From Methanomassiliicoccaceae archaeon UBA370 (GTDB lineage Archaea; Thermoplasmatota; Thermoplasmata; Methanomassiliicoccales; Methanomethylophilaceae): a DNA stretch of 64,000 nt. Within the stretch, counting starts at the first letter, position 1. Each line of letters opens with the position of its first letter. Both the position numbers and the translations under genes were made by a program. Shown piece by piece: positions 61,321-64,000 of the stretch. Location: NCBI GenBank assembly GCA_002505345.1, contig DAUY01000010.1, forward strand, positions 1-64,000. Direction: 5' to 3'. The notes beneath the pieces were generated by a model. The model had not been told where the DNA came from, did no database searches, and saw only the letters and a list, made by a program, of their open reading frames with translations.

Positions 61321-62535
61321 GATCTCCGGCGTATCGGAGGCCTTTCCCAGCTGGGCGAACCTTCTTCCAATGAGGAACACCGCGGCGAACTCCGGTACCT
61401 CGGTCTCTCCTTCCAGCACGAAACGCTCCCCCTTTATGGTCAGGTCGACGGGTTTTTTCACAGTGACCTCCACCGGGTCGTCGGAGTATTCGTTCGGTAC
61501 GGCAAGGTCCAGAGGCTCGAAGCAGGTGAGCTCGTCACGGGTCAGGGGGGTGACCCGCAGCCCTCCCTTCCCGTGTATGGAGCCGGGAAGCCGTATCAGC
61601 CTCTTCACATCGGAGGTGACGGGCGCGTCGACCTCGCCGCTGAGACGGGCCCGCATGTCCTCGTCCATTATCTTAACCAGCATCTCCTGGGCTGTCTTGC
61701 CCATGGTGGCCATGGTGTTCTTTTCGAAGATCACCTTCCTCGAACGCCTCACGTCCTCCTGTACCTTCTCCAAGGTGCTGTACTGGGTCTTCTTGATGCA
61801 AGGATAGTTGGAGCGCAGCGACTTTGCGTCCGTGTCGCAGAAGTCGTTCACCACGTCCATGAGGCCGCGCCTCATCCTCCTCTTCCATCCCCCGGAGTCC
61901 TCGGACGGTACCAGGCGGTCCCTGGCCACGTTGGTCCGCACCCCGCCGCTGACCGCCATCCTGGAAGTTGCGACCTGGTTGTATGGGAAGACCCAGTCTA
62001 TGTCGAGACCAGAACCCAGGACGTAATCGACAACCTCCCTGCGCTCGTGGGACCCCAGGGTCAGCACGTCCTTCATCATCACATGTGCGTGATAGCCCCT
62101 GCCTCCAGAGAAGGTCAGATGTACATCCTTCTCGTCGAATCCCAGGTCCCCCATGAGGAAGGAGTCGCAGAGGCCCATCATCTCGCTTCTTATCTGCCGC
62201 ATCATCACGGGATAGGTCATGTTCTCGGCGCCCACCAGGTGGTCGGCGTCAAGGTCGAAGATCAGCTCTGCCCCGAGCCACTCCTTCTCCTCCATCGTCG
62301 GAGCGGAGGGCTTTCTGTAGTAGGCGGTGGAATAGTAACTGTGGGCCGGGACGTTGGAGGCCATGAACCTTCGTAGGTCCTCCGCGTTGGCGAAACCCAT
62401 GTGCCTCTGCATCATGTTCCTGTCGAAGAACATGAAACCGAACTCCCTGCGTGTGAAGCGGTCGGGCAACATCGGCGTGTTTTCCTTGTAGTACTTCCTG
62501 AAACATTTCAGGAGGAACCGGGAGTCCCTGTCCAT
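61312..62535 (-). CDS. priS: DNA primase small (catalytic) subunit
   Basis: This is 407 residues from the ATG at 62535; I prefer this to the in-frame start at 62616 because it leaves room for a divergent promoter with the hydrolase at 62588. The catalytic aspartates are in ELIFDLDADHL near 94, the family Arg/His block is SGGRGYHAHV near 144, and RLPGSIHGKGGLRVT near 315 is typical of PriS. It works with PriL at 11.5 kb. Confidence 0.92.
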   Translation of the reverse strand: MDRDSRFLLKCFRKYYKENTPMLPDRFTRREFGFMFFDRNMMQRHMGFANAEDLRRFMASNVPAHSYYSTAYYRKPSAPTMEEKEWLGAELIFDLDADHLVGAENMTYPVMMRQIRSEMMGLCDSFLMGDLGFDEKDVHLTFSGGRGYHAHVMMKDVLTLGSHERREVVDYVLGSGLDIDWVFPYNQVATSRMAVSGGVRTNVARDRLVPSEDSGGWKRRMRRGLMDVVNDFCDTDAKSLRSNYPCIKKTQYSTLEKVQEDVRRSRKVIFEKNTMATMGKTAQEMLVKIMDEDMRARLSGEVDAPVTSDVKRLIRLPGSIHGKGGLRVTPLTRDELTCFEPLDLAVPNEYSDDPVEVTVKKPVDLTIKGERFVLEGETEVPEFAAVFLIGRRFAQLGKASDTPEISF

Positions 62536-62587
62536 GCCCTCTCTTAGGGCAGGGAACGTATAATTATTTGTCCGTAGCTCTTGAAAT

Positions 62588-63427
62588 ATGGCCGAAAAGG
62601 TCCCGATATACGACAATCACATACACATGAGCCCTTCCGGGCGGAACGTGGACGCCCTCCGGGAATTCGAGGCGGCCGGAGGCACGGGGCTCACGCTGAT
62701 AACCCTTCCTTATGCCGAAGTCCATATCGGCAAGGGCAGGGATTTTTCGGATTCCTTCGAGATAACGTACAGTATGGCCGAAAAGGCGAAATGCGCCACC
62801 AAACTGCATATCAACACGGCTGTCGGACCTTATCCGATACTTCTGCTGGGTCTTGCGGAGGAGCACGGCCTCGAGGCCGCCGTGGAGGCTATGATGGAAG
62901 GAATGGAGATCGCCGGAAAGGCGGTGGCGGAAGGAAAGGCCCAGGCCATAGGCGAGATCGGCAGGCCCCATTTTCCCGTATCGGATGAGATATGGGAGGC
63001 ATCCAACGAGGTGATGCTTGCCGGCATGCGGGTCGCCAAGGAGAACGGATGCCCCGTGATAATACACAGCGAGGCCGGGACGATAGAGACCAATCGTTCC
63101 CTGTCGGAGATCGCAAGGAGGGCAGGTCTGGATCCGGGGATGGTGATCAAGCATTCCTCCCCTCCCTTCGTAAGGGAAGAAGAAACGTTCGGAGTGATGC
63201 CGTCGATCCCGGCGTCCAGGGATTACATAAAAGAGGCCCTCTCCAAAGGCTCCGACCGTTTCATGGTCGAGACCGATTATTACGACGATCCGGAGAAGCC
63301 CGGAGCACGCATGTCGGTGAATACGGTGCCCAAGCGCATAAAAGCGATGCTGGCTAATGGCAATATGACCGAGGAGAACGTCCATAGGATATGCGGAGAC
63401 ATCCCTGTAAAGATGTTCGGCGGTTGA
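62588..63427 (+). CDS. TatD-like metal-dependent hydrolase
   Basis: This 279-residue amidohydrolase-fold protein has the His-x-His metal pair in YDNHIHMSPSG (about 8-18), GEIGRPHFP near 121, VIIHSEAG near 157, VIKHSSPPF near 186 and METDYYDDP near 228, a full metal-site set. The archaeal branch may act as a nuclease or other hydrolase. It is divergent from priS. Confidence 0.85.
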   Translation: MAEKVPIYDNHIHMSPSGRNVDALREFEAAGGTGLTLITLPYAEVHIGKGRDFSDSFEITYSMAEKAKCATKLHINTAVGPYPILLLGLAEEHGLEAAVEAMMEGMEIAGKAVAEGKAQAIGEIGRPHFPVSDEIWEASNEVMLAGMRVAKENGCPVIIHSEAGTIETNRSLSEIARRAGLDPGMVIKHSSPPFVREEETFGVMPSIPASRDYIKEALSKGSDRFMVETDYYDDPEKPGARMSVNTVPKRIKAMLANGNMTEENVHRICGDIPVKMFGG

Positions 63428-63460
63428 AACCTTTTTTAACACGATGTTAATTACCGAGAT

Positions 63461-64000
63461 ATGAAGGCGAGCGTTCTCTGCGTCTACAACGAAGGATCCC
63501 AACCAAACACTTCGTACATCGGTGCCAAAGGTTTTTCAGTCATGGTCGAGGTGGACGGCGAGAGGACGATGTTCGGGACCGGGCTCCGCGGACGTTACCT
63601 GGTCCACAACATGGAGCACCTCAGGCTGGATGCGGATTCCATATCCAGGGTCGTCATATCCCACGGACACGCGGACCACTCGGGGGGGATAAACGCCCTG
63701 CTGGATGCCAGAAAGGCCCCTTTGCCGGTGTATGCACCGGCGGACGCATGGGGAGGAAAGGGAATGTTCTCCAAAGACGGTATTTCCCTCACCGGTAACG
63801 CGGCGCCCAAGGCCGAGAGGAAGGACTTGACCGGATGGACCCAGCTCAGCAAACATCTCTTCCTCACCCCTCCGATGGAAGCCGGAGGTGTCTCGGAGAC
63901 ATTCATGGTCCTGGCCGGAGGCAACAGGCCGGTATTGATAAGCGGCTGCTGCCACTGCGGTCCCGATTCGGTGCTTGGAAAGGTCAGGGAAAAATTCGGT
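63461..64000 (+). CDS. Metallo-beta-lactamase fold hydrolase (C-terminus off window)
   Basis: The first 180 residues are present. They have the metal motif VISHGHADHSGG (H-x-H-x-D-H, about 64-75) and SGCCHCGPDS near 165, where related proteins have a further zinc histidine. It resembles the MBL family that includes the ribofuranosylaminobenzene-related (RFA-P synthase accessory/MJ0301-like) proteins of methanogens. The exact role is unknown. Confidence 0.85.
   Translation, partial: MKASVLCVYNEGSQPNTSYIGAKGFSVMVEVDGERTMFGTGLRGRYLVHNMEHLRLDADSISRVVISHGHADHSGGINALLDARKAPLPVYAPADAWGGKGMFSKDGISLTGNAAPKAERKDLTGWTQLSKHLFLTPPMEAGGVSETFMVLAGGNRPVLISGCCHCGPDSVLGKVREKFG

Overview
The window is archaeal. 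It carries two-subunit archaeal/eukaryotic-type primase (PriL and PriS), DP1 of the euryarchaeal D-family polymerase, Orc1/Cdc6, TFB, Spt5, Gar1, the tRNA splicing endonuclease EndA, TiaS, prefoldin alpha, Cdc48, ribosomal proteins P0 and P1, and a complete nine-gene A-type ATP synthase operon. DP1 and the gene repertoire place it in Euryarchaeota, most likely class Thermoplasmata. My best guess is the order Methanomassiliicoccales (gut or wetland methylotrophic methanogens). That is inference: no mcr or methyltransferase gene is in the window. It fits the near absence of TAG stops (one among roughly 60 genes whose stops I read) and an in-frame TAG near the start of the first gene.

Region 1 (1-9.7 kb) is an accessory cell-surface island. 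Its left 6.5 kb is visibly AT-richer than the rest. It has two large Sel1-repeat proteins on opposite strands, one with a possible fucosyltransferase-like core and one with a DUF6270/SGNH-like domain. Between and beside them lie nucleotide-sugar genes: an SDR epimerase, an RfbC-like 3,5-epimerase, RfbG, RfbF and RmlA. A nearly identical Sel1 unit occurs in inverted orientation at 57-147 and 6087-6177.

Region 2 (9.8-18.4 kb) is core metabolism: malic enzyme, PriL, then a tight leftward operon (phosphopantothenate synthetase, SAH hydrolase, PfkB kinase, Fap7-type adenylate kinase, CDP-alcohol phosphatidyltransferase), then TrmJ, and a CdrS-like double ribbon-helix-helix regulator overlapping a short FtsZ-like gene.

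Region 3 (18.5-24.3 kb) is the secE-spt5-L11-L1-L10-P1 cluster, split by a polysaccharide flippase that has its own promoter. Spt5 carries an unusual N-terminal beta-rich domain.

Region 4 (24.3-31.8 kb) has GMP synthase subunits, PurE, Gar1, TFB, a frameshifted polysaccharide pyruvyl transferase, EndA and TrpB2. TrpB2 is preceded by regularly spaced TGTACA boxes resembling the TrpY operator.

Region 5 (31.9-33.7 kb) is a two-gene defence-like module: an AAA ATPase and a RloB-family TOPRIM protein, related to AbiL.

Region 6 (34-42.8 kb) has Cdc48-Hsp20, a COG1395-like regulator operon with a CPBP protease, a TIM-barrel isomerase, a UPF0201 protein, DP1 and a paired SMR exporter.

Region 7 (42.9-51.4 kb) is the A-ATPase operon (H-I-K-E-C-F-A-B-D), ending in an unlisted 50-residue membrane protein.

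Region 8 (51.5-64 kb) has dCMP deaminase, a signal peptidase-like protein, and Orc1/Cdc6 flanked by a perfect 31-bp inverted origin-recognition-box-like repeat. I regard this as the probable chromosomal replication origin. It is followed by TiaS, thiolase, an M20 peptidase, FtsY-prefoldin-L18a, a radical SAM protein, PriS, a TatD-like hydrolase and a truncated metallo-beta-lactamase-fold gene. I saw no tRNA, rRNA, CRISPR array or insertion sequence.
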